DNA of 64,000 nt from contig KV918811.1 of assembly GCA_002049455.2 (NCBI GenBank), forward strand, positions 124,001 to 188,000, written 5' to 3'. Origin of the DNA: Porphyra umbilicalis. Lineage: Eukaryota > Rhodophyta > Bangiophyceae > Bangiales > Bangiaceae. Below are positions 32,023 to 43,119 of this stretch, one piece after another; positions within the stretch are counted from its first letter, which is position 1; each line of letters starts with the position of its first letter. The position numbers were made by a program, and so were the translations under genes. The notes under the pieces are model-generated. The model made no database searches. It was given only the letters and a program-made list of their open reading frames with translations, and was not told where the DNA came from.

Positions 32023-32809
32023 GTGCGCGCCGCCCCCCCCCCACTCCGCGCAAACCCACACTCACCGGGCCCAACACCTCGCGGTGTGCCACCTTGCGGC
32101 GACGCACCCCTACTCAACCTTGCCGTTAGGCAGCGACCTGTGCGCGAGAACGAAGACACGGGATGGCCCTGTGCCGATAACAACGCGGACCCGCACCCCG
32201 GCTTCCGCCGTGTCGTCGGGGGAGTCAACACCCCGACGAGGGCGGCGCCTGCCGGCACAACGACAACCAGCTGGTGCTACCCCGCGCGCCCGACTCGGTG
32301 CTAACCGGCCTGGAGGTGTGAACCCCACAACCACGCCCGGCACCACGGACCCGCGCCCCGGCTTTCGCCGTGTCGTCGGGGTAGTCAAACCCCCGACGAA
32401 GGAAGCGCCACTCGGCGCCGACCACGGTTGTCCCCACGCGTGTTGCACGACGCACCCGCGCACCAACGGGTCTTAACCCCGACGCTGGTCGCCTGTCAAC
32501 CGGCCGTCTGGCCACCACGCCGACGCCGACGCCGACTCCTCTGCGAGGGCGCGTGTGCGCGCAAGCGCCGGTCGGATCCGCAGCGTCAGCTGCCCGCCAC
32601 CCACGCCCACGCGTGTGTGGCGGGACGGTCGCGACCGACGACGGCGAACCGCCACCTCCCCCCAATCGGGACTGGGCGGCGCGCCCCCCCACGGCTCCCA
32701 CCGCCTGGGCGGTTGCGCCCGCGCGGGCCCGTAAGGGGCCGCGATCGCCCAATCGGGTTTCACCATCCTCGGATCTCACCGGGACGGTTCGAATCTCGCG
32801 TTGGAGGTA

Positions 32810-33202
32810 TGTAGCATATCTCTGCTACCAATTGGCAATTAGCCACGGGTAGCCCCCTTGACTGGCCGAATCCACGGATGTGTGTGACTCGGCTTGTGGC
32901 ACGCCCTTTGGGGGGTTACTTTCGCATTGTTTATTTTTTATTGCTTGTTTGCTTGCTTATCTTATCTGTCTGCCGGCACTCATTACGATCGCTTGATCGG
33001 ATGGTCGATCGACCAGTGCCGTTGTTTGTATTAAACCACCGTGGGTCCGGGGTCGCCGTCGTGGGCACCACCCGGCTCCCCATCGGATGCCCTCCAACAA
33101 AAGGTCTTCTTCCTCGCCGCGACGGCGATAGAACTCGCTTTATTGCTTGGCTACGGTCGGTCTCAGTACACGGGTAATTGAACTAACGTTATTAATACCA
33201 CA
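32810..33202 (+). repeat. gypsy-1 3' LTR (393 bp)
   Basis: Same ends as the 5' LTR, followed by the target duplication GTCAT. A short purine stretch (GGAGG) precedes it. Confidence 0.95.
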
Positions 33203-33211
33203 GTCATCGTC

Positions 33212-36068
33212 ATGTCGGAGTACGGCCGCTACGCTGGCCCTCGCTTCGCGCAGCTGGACGACGACTACAAGGTCTGGGCTGTGTACTGCCGTGCACAGAT
33301 GATCAAGGAGAAGGTTTGGGCTACGGTTGTGACGGACCGCCCCGCGTCTGGGAGCGGTGCCAAGAGCGACGTTGCAGCTGAGGCGTGGGACCTCATGAAC
33401 GAGTCGGCCCTGGCGACTATCCAGATGTCGGTCAAGCCGGTTCATCTTTATTCGGTGACGGCGGTCAGTACGGCCAAGGAGGCGTGGGATGCGCTCAAGG
33501 ACATCTTTGAGGCGCGGGACAACGCACGCCTGCTGCAGCTCATGCATGAGCTGAGCAACCTCAAGAAGGGCAGCGACGAGAACATCATCAAGTACACGTC
33601 GCGCGCCAAGGGCATCCGTCAAGAGCTCTCCATGCTGGGAAATCAGGTGGACGAGAACACGCTTGTCCTGCAGATCCTGTCGGGCCTTCCGGCCGAGTAT
33701 GACATGATCAAGACCGTTCTGGAGAACATGGACGGGAAGCGCAACCTCGCTGACGTGAGCGCCAAGCTGCTCACTGTGGAGCAGCGGGGGAGCCATGGGC
33801 GGTCGTCCTCGGCGACCGGCGTCAAGTCGCAAGCGTTTGCGGCAACGGCTTCTAAGAAGCCGTGGGACAAGCGCGCGGTCGTGTGCTACTACTGCGACAA
33901 GAAGGGGCACATGAAGCGCGACTGTCTTAAGAAGAAGGCCGACGACGCCAAGGGCAACAAGAAGCCAAATGGCGGGCGTCGTGAGGGTGGCGGTGGAGGT
34001 GGTGCACCTCCCCGCGCCGCATTGGCCTATGCTGCGTCGGCAGGCCAGGCCGGGAAGCTCAACGCTTCCGGGAGCACCAGCGGGTCCTCGACCTGGGTGT
34101 TGGACTCGGGTGCGACCAACCATATGGCCGCCCAGGACGCGGGTTTCACCGTCAAGACGACGGGGAGCGGGGCCAAGGTCACTCTAGCTGACGGCCACAA
34201 GGTGCCCATCAAGGGGCACGGATACGCGTCCATGGACGTGGGGAAGGGAATCACCACGGCTCGCATGGTCCTCGATGAGGCCATGCTTGTGCCGGATCTG
34301 ACAGACAACCTTCTGTCGGTCCGAGCGGTCGACCGCTGTGGCGGTGCCGTGGTGTTCGTTGGCGACGCCTGCTATATCCTCAGTGATGGGGAAGCGGTGC
34401 TCGCGAGCGGAGTTTTGAGCAACGCATCTGTCGTCGGCTCGGTCAACGAGTCGGAGAACTACGTGCTCAAGGTGACTCCGGTCACGGCGTCGGCCAGAGC
34501 CGCCTCCACGCACATGGACGGCGAGGCAGAGCTGTGGCACCGCCGCTTCAACCACTTGGGTTTCGAGAACCTCAAGCGTGTGGTTGGGATGGTCGATGGG
34601 ATTTCATCGACGGTAGCCGACGCCAAGCGCGTTCCTGGTACGGTATGCGTGCCTTGTGTCGACGGAAAGATGGCGCGTTCTCCGCATCATCGCTCGACAA
34701 CGACCACCACCAAGTACGAGTTGGTTCACACGGACGTGGATGGGCCGTTGACGGCGTCGCTGGGCGGCTCTGTCTACTTCGTGACTCTGATGGAAGACTC
34801 CACTGGGTTCATCACGGCGACGCCCATCAAGTCCAAGGGCATGGTTCCGGATGTCCTCAAGGCCCGCATCAAGCAGCTAGAGACCCTAACTGGGCTTAAG
34901 GTGAAGCGGGTTCGTCACGATGGCGCCAAGGAGTACGTGAGCCGCGACCTCCAAGCCTGGTATGAAGACAAAGGCATTACGTCTGAGAAGACGGCGCCTT
35001 ACTCTTCGCAACAGAACGGGAAGGCAGAGCGCGCCAACCGGTACATCATGGAGCGCGTCCGTGCGGCTCTTCTGGACGCCGGAGCGGAAGAGGAGCTGTG
35101 GGCGGAGGCTTTGTCATCCGTCATCCACGTGCTCAACCGATCCCCCAAGGCGGGTCAAGATGAGACCCCGCTGGAAGCCCTCACGGGGAGACGCCCCGAC
35201 GTGAAGGGATTTCGGGTCTGGGGGAGCCGGGCATGGGCTCTGAAGCCCAAGCAGCAGCAGCGAAAGCTGGAACCCAGGACCGACGTCGGCCGTTTTGTCG
35301 GCTACACTGTTGGTGGCAAGGCCTACCGCATCCTAGAGGATGGCTCAAGCAAGGTCTTTGAGCGCCGAGATGTGCTCATGGAGGAGACCTCGAGCAAAGC
35401 CATCAAGATGACCTTTGTCCCTGGCCCTGCTTCCACCCCTTTCCTGACCAGTCAGACGGATGGTGACAAGGAGGAAGGCGCCATGGACATGCTGGAAGCG
35501 GACGCCGCAAGCGGGGACGAGTATGCCTCGCAGCAGTCGTCAGAGAGCGACATTGAGCCGGATGAGGCTTCCGGACTCGACGCAGAAGACGGAGATGACA
35601 ATGACGCCGGCGAGGACGCGGCGGATCATGATGGACACGACGTGCTTTCTGGATCCACCACAGAGAGTGGTGACGACGGGGTGCAAGCACTCCGGCGGTC
35701 GAAGCGCAAGCCGGCACCCAAGGTTACCTGGTGGGAGCGTAACCCAAAGGCATACGCTGCAGAAGGACCCAAGGGCGGAGATCCCTCGGGATGGGACCTG
35801 ACCAAGGCGCCAGCCAATGCGAAGGAGGCGCGTGCGCGATCGGACTGGCCGCGTTGGAAGGCGGCTGAGAAAGAAGAGTACCTCGCACACAAGAAGCTTG
35901 GTACCTGGTCCAATACCAGGAGCAGCAACAAGCGTAAGGCTGTCAAAACGCGGTACGTGTACGACATCAAGCACGATGCTGAGGGCAACATGACTCGGTA
36001 CAAGGCGCGACTGGTGGCGCAGGGCTTCAACCAAGTGCCGGGGCGCGACTTTGATGAGACATGGGCAC
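33212..36068 (+). CDS. copia Gag-Pol, part before the nested insertion
   Basis: One continuous frame from ATG 33212. In order: a copia-type Gag region (DDYKVWAVYCRAQMIKEKVW), CCHC knuckle CYYCDKKGHMKRDC (near residue 227), protease WVLDSGATNHMA, GAG-pre-integrase WHRRFNHLGF, and integrase core (VHTDVDGP; RHDGAKEY; QQNGKAERANR). The start of reverse transcriptase follows (TRYKARLVAQGFNQVPGRDF). The integrase-before-RT order is diagnostic of Ty1/copia. The frame is then interrupted by a hAT-like element. Confidence 0.93.
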
Positions 36069-36821
36069 CAGGGGTTGTCATGGATATTTTCCTGAGGAAT
36101 ATATCCATGCATTATATCCGTATCCACTTCGGATACGCGCCGGGGACGCGTATTCTAAATGCATTGTCAGAAAGAGAGGAGAGGATATATCTATCCTGTC
36201 CGAGAAAAGCTGCAAGATTATATCAGATCCGTATTCCAGATATGAGAGGCAGGATACAGGGATATACAAGATTATAAAACTTCTCGGGCCGACAGAATTC
36301 CGGTACAACGCAGTCCACCTCTCTTTTCCCAATCCGACCATCAGGAGATTCATGTGCAAGCATGTTGCAGCGACACGCGGCAATCCCGCCCGACCCGGAA
36401 GAAACCGTTCAAGCACGCGACTCGGCCCGCTTGCGATATCAGCAAAGTGTGACACGAGTTTCAGAACGGTCTATCTGACGACCGTTTACAAGAACGGCGG
36501 GGAACTGCCTGGACCGCGCCCGTTGGGGCGCACACATCAAACGTGAATATCACATCATAATTGACGACAATTTAGCACTCAACAAGTGTCTGAATGGCGT
36601 CTTTCTCGGGCCCTAATTGTGCGTCCTGACGGACTTGTAGGAATATAATCGGATACGATAATCGTACTCGGATACGGATATAATCTACGTAATAATCCGG
36701 TTTCGGAGGCAGATATCCGCATCCGGATCTTAGTTAAGCGATTTATCCGTAATCAGATACACCGCATCGGCGTGTATCCGTATCCTATTTCGCCTTGAAA
36801 TGCGTATCCTGACAACCCCTG
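36069..36821. mobile_element. 753-bp hAT-like non-autonomous element in copia pol
   Basis: Ends are inverted copies of CAGGGGTTGTCA (12 bp exact, then imperfect). An 8-bp duplication ATGGGCAC flanks it (36061-36068 and 36822-36829) and fits the hAT pattern nTnnnnAn. It is AT-richer than its host, full of GGATAT/ATATCC words that can form hairpins, and codes for nothing recognisable. The right 140 bp match the segments at 908-1046 and 2013-2070 in inverse orientation, so at least two members of this family lie in the window. Confidence 0.92.
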
Positions 36822-36829
36822 ATGGGCAC

Positions 36830-38157
36830 CAGTGCCGAGCTCGGCCACGACACGCGCGCTATTCGCGGTGGCGGTGGCCAAGGACTGCGAAGTTCACCAC
36901 GTGGATGTGAAGACGGCCTTCCTCAACGCAAAGATGGACAAGGAGATGTACATCAAGCTTCCGGTCGGAGCCGAGCCGGGGGAGGAAGGTGATGTCCGCC
37001 GTCTGAACCTGGCTCTCTATGGGACCAAACAGGCGGGACGATTGTGGGGCATCAAGCTTAACAAAGAGCTCAATGCCATCGGAGCGGTCCGGTCCAAGGT
37101 GGACCCGTGCCTCTACACGTGGAGCCACCCTGTGCACGGGCTTGTCTACATCCTCGTCTACGTGGACGATCTCATTGTGGCTGGAAAAAGCCTCGAAGGG
37201 GTCCAGATGGTCAAGGCCTCGGTGTCGGCGTCTTTCGACGTGCGCGACATGGGTGAGGTCAAGGACCTCATTGGCATGAAGGTCATGCGAGATCGGGCTG
37301 CCAAGGTGATCACCCTGAGCAATCCGGGGCATGTCAGTTCCCTGCTTGAGGCTTTCCAGATGGACAAGTCTGCGCCTAACAAGACGCCCATGGTGTCAGG
37401 TGCCAAGCTTTGCAAGACGGGGGAGAATCTACTGCCCGAGGGCAACCGGTACGCCGAGCTTGTTGGCTCGTTGCTGTACCTCTCCACGACTACGAGGCCG
37501 GACATTGCCTTTGCCGTGGGCGTGCTCTCCCGCTACATGTCATGCCCCGAGGAGGACCACATGCGCGCGGCAAAGGGGGTGCTCCGATATCTTCGCGGGG
37601 CTACGCGACTAGGGGTCGTGTACGGCGACGACAAGCCTCTCCAAGGGTACGTTGACGCAGACTGGGCAGGCGATATTGACGCTCTTCGGTCGACAACGGG
37701 CTTTGTCTTCACCCTCAAAGGCGGGCCGATATCGTGGACGAGCAAGCGCCAGTCGACCGTGGCGACGTCAACGGCCGAGGCCGAGTACGTCGCCGCCGCT
37801 ATGGCGACCAAGGAGGCGCTGTGGCTGCGCAAACTTCTGTCGGAGCTGGGCGTCGACGGGGACGCCGTGCCCATGGGGGAGGACAACCAGGCGTGCCTCG
37901 CTTTGGTCAACAATCCCGAAGCCACCGGGCGTACCAAGCACGTAGACGTTGCGTACCACATGGTGCGCGACTACGTCGCGCGTGGGGAGGTTGCCTTCTA
38001 CTTTCTTCCCAGCGCCGACATGCCCGCAGATGGCATGACGAAGCCACTGCCGGCCCCGGCGTTCACCACATTCCGGGGCGTCATCGGCGTTGGCTCGGAT
38101 CTGGGCACTTCGGGGAGTAGCGGCACGCGGGCCCTACGTCCTGCGCCGCAGTGCTGA
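36830..38157 (+). CDS. copia Pol, part after the nested insertion (RT and RNase H)
   Basis: Reverse transcriptase motifs VKTAFLNAKMDKEMYIKLP, LYGTKQAGRLW and YVDDLIVAG (the YVDD active site), then RNase H with DADWAGDIDALRSTTGF and the ADMPADGMTKPL tail typical of copia elements. The frame ends at 38157, about 0.9 kb before the 3' LTR. Confidence 0.92.
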
Positions 38158-38256
38158 ACCCCCTCGGGGGGGGCGGCGGTTGGCGGCGGAGTGGCGGTGT
38201 CGGCGGCCCGGAACGGCTTCGGGTCGATTGGGCGGTTTACGGCGAAGTCGGGGGCT

Positions 38257-38930
38257 GGGCTGTATCAGTACAGCCCTCCTCGGAATCGGGATCCGATTGT
38301 CGGCGGGCTGTACTGATACAGCCCGAGTCGGATTCGTGCCGAAATTCGTCGATCAAGTCGACGTTTCGCCGATCGAGTCGGGGGCGGCCGGTCGAATCGA
38401 TGTCTACCGAACGTTTCGTCGGACGATCCGATCAACATTGGACGACCGCGTCAATTCGATTTTCGGCTGGGCGGTAGCCGTTACGGCTGTACTGATACAG
38501 CTCCAGGCCCTTGCATCGCTACGAAGGCAGCGGCTTGCGTCGCCTTTGCGCCGACCGGGTGGCCTGCGGCGGTCGAGCGGTCGGCTAAGGGCTTCTCCGA
38601 TGCTGTCCGCGTCGACCGAGGCGGACTTGGCGGACATCGTTTTTTTTGTTTTAAGTGGCGGGGGGAGGGCTGTACTGATACAGCCCAGCTTCATGCGTCT
38701 CTACCAAGTCGGCGGTTTGCGTCGACTTTGCGGCGGTTGGGCGGCTTGCGGCGGCCTGGCGGTCGGCTGGCGGGTGCTCTGATGCTGTCCGAGTCGGCGG
38801 TTGTCGACTTGGCGGTGGGCGGTTTTTTGGCCCACATCGCGTTTTGCGGCCAAGTCGGGGAGGGGGGTTCTGTATCAGTAGAGCCCAAAACTGATATGGC
38901 TTCCCGAGGAGGGCTGTACTGCTACAGCCC
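38257..38930 (+). repeat. Six dispersed 20-bp hairpins in the copia 3' UTR
   Basis: The palindromic word GGGCTGTA-NNNN-TACAGCCC occurs at 38257 (loop TCAG), 38305 (CTGA), about 38484 (CTGA, one arm imperfect), 38667 (CTGA), about 38867 (TCAG, imperfect) and 38911 (CTGC). Each could fold as an 8-bp stem with a 4-base loop in the element RNA. Confidence 0.88.
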
Positions 38931-39033
38931 GGGCCCGAGCAGCGGCGATCGGGAAGCCAAATCAAGCTGTAAGCCGGAAGCCGGGCTACCTTGCATCCGG
39001 ACTCCGGAACCGTCACAATGTAATTGGGGGGAG

Positions 39034-40636
39034 TGTTGAGCATGGCCAGGTCCCCATGCTATGGGGCGATTTTTTTTCTTTGATTACCTAGGGCAGGCTT
39101 CAGTTTGATTTCCGAGTGGTTTTAGTGTGTTTGTGGAATTGACACGTGTTCAATAAATCCATTACAATTTTCCTGTCGAATTCTCAGAAGGTCACACTTG
39201 TTCGTGTGCTTCGAAGCGAACGGACCGGCGGTGTCCGTCGCGCGCCGTACGGACGCGACCACTCCGCGGTAGTCGTGGAACGCCTTGTGTGCTGCGGCGG
39301 CGATGCGTGGGAAAGTGCTGCCTCGGAGCACTGAGTGGAGCTGTGCAGGGGGCAGACAAGAAAAAAATGTAATGGGGACGGCGGAGTCACAGTCAGGGAG
39401 ATGGCCGCCGCGGCCGCCGCCGCACGCGCGGGTCAGCGTCGGGTGACACACAGACAGGGTGTGCAGGGCGGGGCGTGGCGGCCGGCCACGGCCGCGTCGC
39501 GCCGCCATGTGGCTGCACTGACCGTGACTCCGCGCCGTGCGGGAGTGTGGCCACCTACACCTACGGTAAAGTGTGCGGTGGTGGTGCCGCGCTCGTCATC
39601 AAGCGGCACGACGCCCGGTGGCCGCTCGCCCTCATGGGTCGCGTCGCCGTGTGTGGCGGTCGTGCCCTCTGCATCCCCCTCTCGCCCGGTGCTCAATCCC
39701 GCCCCCCCCCCCCCCCTGCACCCTGAATGGCGCTGCATCCGCGGCGGAGCCGCCGCCGTCGCTGCCGCCATCACCGCCACTGTGGCGGCTGCCGGCACCG
39801 CCGCGCGGCGGCGGCGGCGGCGCGGGGCACGGCACGAGTCGCGTCGGGTGGCGGGCGGTCGGGCGTCGGCAGTCCCGGCATGTCTGGTGGTTTTTGCTTC
39901 TCTGTGACACTTGCCTTGCCTCGGCCTTTTGGGGTTGCATGCTCCGAGGTGCTCATTGCGCTTCGCGCCTTCTTTAAAGGGGGGGAGCCAGTGGTGCCGT
40001 GCAGTGCGATCGACTTAGTGCAGAGAATTCGAATCAGAGAAAGAGTTGTTATTCCATACCTTCCCGTGGAGGCGTGCAATAGGCCAGTTGGTACCTGAAT
40101 GATTCGACAGGGTGGGTCTTCACTGGCCACGTGTGTGATCTAGAACCAATCGATTTTGAATTAGAGCGATGACATTGGCTCAGCCGGTATCGATAAGTTA
40201 TCGTCTCGGGCCATGTGAGCCAATCATTCGAGCCGATAACGACCCCACGGCATGGGGAGGTGGCCTTGAGCATGGCTCAGCAATTCCATTTGTCTGTACT
40301 TACCCGGATGAGCATTGGGACTCAGTTTTGGGTATTTACCTATGCACTTGTTGTATGTTTTGTACTTGTGTGTACTTGATTTGTTGGTCTCGTAGTGGGC
40401 ACTCTCTGCTGGGGTGAGCTCGGGGGGGGGGACTTGTGTGGGGAGGTGCATGCCCCGTTCTGGGAGGTGCGCCACGGCCCGCGCGCACTGAGAACTGAGG
40501 CACGTGGGTGTGCTCCGAGAGCGGGCTGCCCGACGACCTGTCCTGGGGCCGCCTGGGGTACATTAGGTGGCTGGACACGGCCCAGGACCTCTGCCATAGT
40601 AAAACAACGCACCCACTTGACCACACCGACTTCACA
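39034..40636 (+). repeat. copia 3' LTR, split by an insertion
   Basis: A G-rich polypurine tract (TTGGGGGGAG) precedes TGTTGAGCATGGC at 39034. After an inserted element the LTR continues to CTTCACA at 40636, followed by the target duplication ACCAC. The LTR parts outside the insertion total 373 bp, the length of the 5' LTR. Confidence 0.9.
39044..40265. mobile_element. 1.2-kb inverted-repeat element inside the copia 3' LTR
   Basis: Ends are imperfect inverted repeats: GGCCAGGTCCCCATGC on the left and, reversed, GGCCACCTCCCCATGC on the right. An 8-bp duplication TTGAGCAT flanks it (39036-39043 and 40266-40273); the direct repeat extends to 11 bp because GGC is shared. An 8-bp duplication suggests hAT, but 9-11 bp would fit Mutator, so the family is left open. 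Inside are a polyadenylation-like AATAAA (near 39152) and a GC-rich frame (39335-39907) without a known domain. Confidence 0.75.
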
Positions 40637-42067
40637 ACCACCGGCACGGGAACTTGCGGGTGGGAGCTCTAGCCGTGCTCCCCAAGGTTCACGGAGTGCC
40701 AAGGGTGCCCCGGCGCTTGAGCACGGCGCCGGGACCCACGGTATCGGTCCCCCGGCCCTTGGGCCCGGTGGAAGATCCCCTCTCGGTGCTTGGGTGGGGG
40801 GGGCGATGCCAGAATCGGCACGGGAGCCTGCAGGCGGGAGCTCTAGTCGTGCTCCCCCAGGCTCACGGGGTGCCAGAGATGGCCAGGGTCTCGAGTGGCG
40901 AGACGCCGTCGCCGAGGTCGTTCGGTCGGAAGTTACCCGATCGCTAGTTACGATGTTGAGGGGCTCTACGCCCAGGCCCGCTGAGCGGCGGGGCAGAGCC
41001 CGACGCTCTGCTCGTCGGCGCCGACGCGACAACTCGTCGTCGTCGTCGACCGCGGACGTCTCCCGCTTGGGGGACGAGTCAGCTGTTGCGGCCCTACTTG
41101 GTGCGTTCCGTGCGAACCCCCCGCCGTCGACGGTGAGGGAGGGCACTCGGGGTATTGACCCGAGGGCCCAACCGACTCCGGACTCGGCGGAGGGTGAGCA
41201 AGGCGGGGGAGCGGCGCGAGAGTTACCCCGGGGTATTGACCCGGGGTTCCCGACGCCACTCTCCTCCGCGACCGGTCCAGAGGCTGGGGGGTGGCCTACT
41301 CAAACCACCCCGTCACCCCCAACTCGGGTGGTGCCGCCGAAGATTGTGGTGAACCACCCGTACTACCGGGTGATGTTCGATTGTGAGACCTACGCGCTAG
41401 ACAACAAGTCGGTTGCCTACACGCGGCGCCAGGCCCGTACTCTGGCCCGGCGCAAGAAAGAGGTGGCTCAGTCCTTCGGGGTGAGCGACGAGTGGGATGG
41501 TTCCCCCCCGGCCAAGGTCTTCCAGTTCTTGCGCAAGTTTGCCAAGGCCTGTGACGACAACAACATCTCCGAAGTCGAAGCCTTCTACATCCTTCAAGAC
41601 TTTACGAAGGAACCTCTCAAGTCAGAGGTGATGATGGTTATGCCAACTCGCCGGGCGGGTAACCCCGGCGAGGTCACTTCATACCTGGAGCTCATCAACT
41701 GGATGATTCGGCGTCACGTCGACGAGGCCTCGGTGGCTACTCTAGTCGATACCCTGAACGTCGCGGTCCAACTGGACGACGAGGACAGGTTGTCCTTCGC
41801 CGAGCGCCTCCGCCGCCTCAACACCGAGTGCGGGTTCATGTACGGGGAGGGCGCCCTCAAGGGGCGCTTTGTGGAAGGTGTCCACCGCGCGGCGCGCGCC
41901 ACTGTGCGCAAGCGCAACACCCCCGGCATGACTATGGCGGAGCGGGCTCGCGTCGCCCAGACTAAGGGCGACGAACATGTAGTGGTTTCTGCCCGCAAAG
42001 CCGACGGGGCACGGCCCCGTCAGAAAACCCAGCACAGGATGCGGAGCGACACGAAGGAGAAAGAACA
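40637..42067 (+). pseudogene. gypsy-2 gag, middle part
   Basis: Plus-strand gag-like sequence with an Arg/Ser-rich N-terminal region (RRGRARRSARRRRRDNSSSS) and the helical capsid core: VFQFLRKFAKACDDNNIS, then SYLELINWMIRRHVDE, and MYGEGALKGRFVEGVHR. The core aligns by eye, with the same order of motifs, to the minus-strand gag of gypsy-3 (VFEFLSSFVKAGDDNDVS, then SYLELINWLLRKYADE), so the two elements belong to related families. The part from 41511 on is duplicated at 62432-62988. Confidence 0.75.
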
Positions 42068-42745
42068 CAAACGCCTGGATCACAGGGCGCAGAGCGCACC
42101 AGAACGCCGGAACTAACGCAAACGCAACGCTGATTTATTCGAGTACGCACGATGACCCCAAAGCATACAGTCATATACCCTCAGAAACAAGACGCAGGAC
42201 GTGCACAATCCCGACCCAGGAAAAGACGGTCGTAGGGGGGCCGGGGCCCGATGGGCCACGGTCCCTGATGAGGGGTCCTGGTGGCCCCTGCCACGGATCA
42301 AGGGACCCCCTTCCACTGGAAGAGAGATATGGTCCCTGGATTTAAGCCAGCTTGGACTGAAATTGCCCAATACATCACTAGGGACTTATCCCCAGATTTT
42401 CAACTCTCCGATCGAAGTCCTCGTGGGATATCGACAGTGGCCGATATCTAATCTCGGCCCCGGGCTTCTCCCCAGCCAATGGATCTTCCACAAGCTTCCA
42501 GGCCCCTCTAGGGGGCCAGGATCGAGGGGTCGCGTGGCCCCTCGTCCGCGTCAGGCCCTGTACCCCTCTGCCTCTGGGCAAGGGGGATGTCAGACTCGGG
42601 GGTGGCCCTGAGCGCCACCTGGCATGCGCCCAGAAGGGGCGCCGCACACCGCTCCCTCTAGGGGCATTGCGTGTGTGCTCGCGGCCCCTCCCCCGGCTCA
42701 TACCGGGGGGATCGCGTCATCAGGGGAGAGGGGGTTTCCCCCACA
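42068..42745 (-). repeat. gypsy-3 3' LTR (678 bp)
   Basis: Matches 62989-63666 with about two differences and is preceded on the outer side by GAACA. Confidence 0.88.
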
Positions 42746-43119
42746 TATTCCCCACCTTGGGGCCTGCGTCTCGCAGAACCGGGGCTGTGTCCAACAGCCC
42801 ACGCACTGGCCAGGGGGAACCCCCGCCGGTTCGTTCGGCCTTGCCTTTCCAGGGCCCCTCTGTGGGACATCCTGGCGGGCCGCCCTCGGACTCGGGCCCC
42901 ACGAGGGCCTCGGTGAGCCCCCCCTCAGGGCATACGAAACGGTCCCCCTCGTTGGGGGGACCGGACTACTCGGGTGTCCCGCGGGCACCTTCTTCGTCAC
43001 GAGGTGGGACAGCGCCGAGAGCGCGTGTCCGGGGTTTTTCCCCCCTCTTCGCCGACCTCGTGCCCCGCCCACGGGTGGGGCTTTTCGGACTTCTTGGGGG
43101 CCCCGTCTCGCGTGGTCCG

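Larger units (their letters stand above)
22934..33202 (+). mobile_element. gypsy-1: chromodomain Ty3/gypsy element, looks whole
   Basis: It has LTRs of 393 bp (22934-23326 and 32810-33202, TGTAGCA...ACCACA) and the target duplication GTCAT (22929-22933 and 33203-33207), and it sits inside the copia leader just before its gag start. Parts: primer site 23329, gag 23557-25203, pol to 29672 with terminal chromodomain, then a 3.1-kb 3' region holding a long antisense ORF (29815-31773). LTRs differ at 4 of 393 positions, about 1%, so it is a recent insertion. No break is seen in gag or pol. Confidence 0.95.
22409..40636 (+). mobile_element. Ty1/copia LTR retrotransposon carrying three nested insertions
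   Basis: LTRs begin TGTTGAGCATGGC and end GACTTCACA. The element is flanked by the 5-bp duplication ACCAC (22404-22408 and 40637-40641), which places it as one insertion inside gypsy-2 gag. Parts: 5' LTR 22409-22781, primer site at 22782, gag-pol from 33212 to 38157, 3' UTR to 39033, 3' LTR 39034-40636. It contains gypsy-1 between primer site and gag, a hAT-like element in pol, and an inverted-repeat element in the 3' LTR. LTRs differ at about 2 of 373 positions, so it is young. It is broken by these insertions; otherwise the coding parts look well kept. Confidence 0.92.

Noticed and set aside
32760-32810. Possible tRNA gene (GGTTCGAATC box near 32787)
   Set aside because: Only the B-box-like word is present. 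There is no upstream A box or cloverleaf pairing.
40395-40636. Start of a 573-codon ORF inside the copia LTR
   Set aside because: The open frame runs from the LTR into gypsy-2 gag by chance. The LTR portion is not gag.
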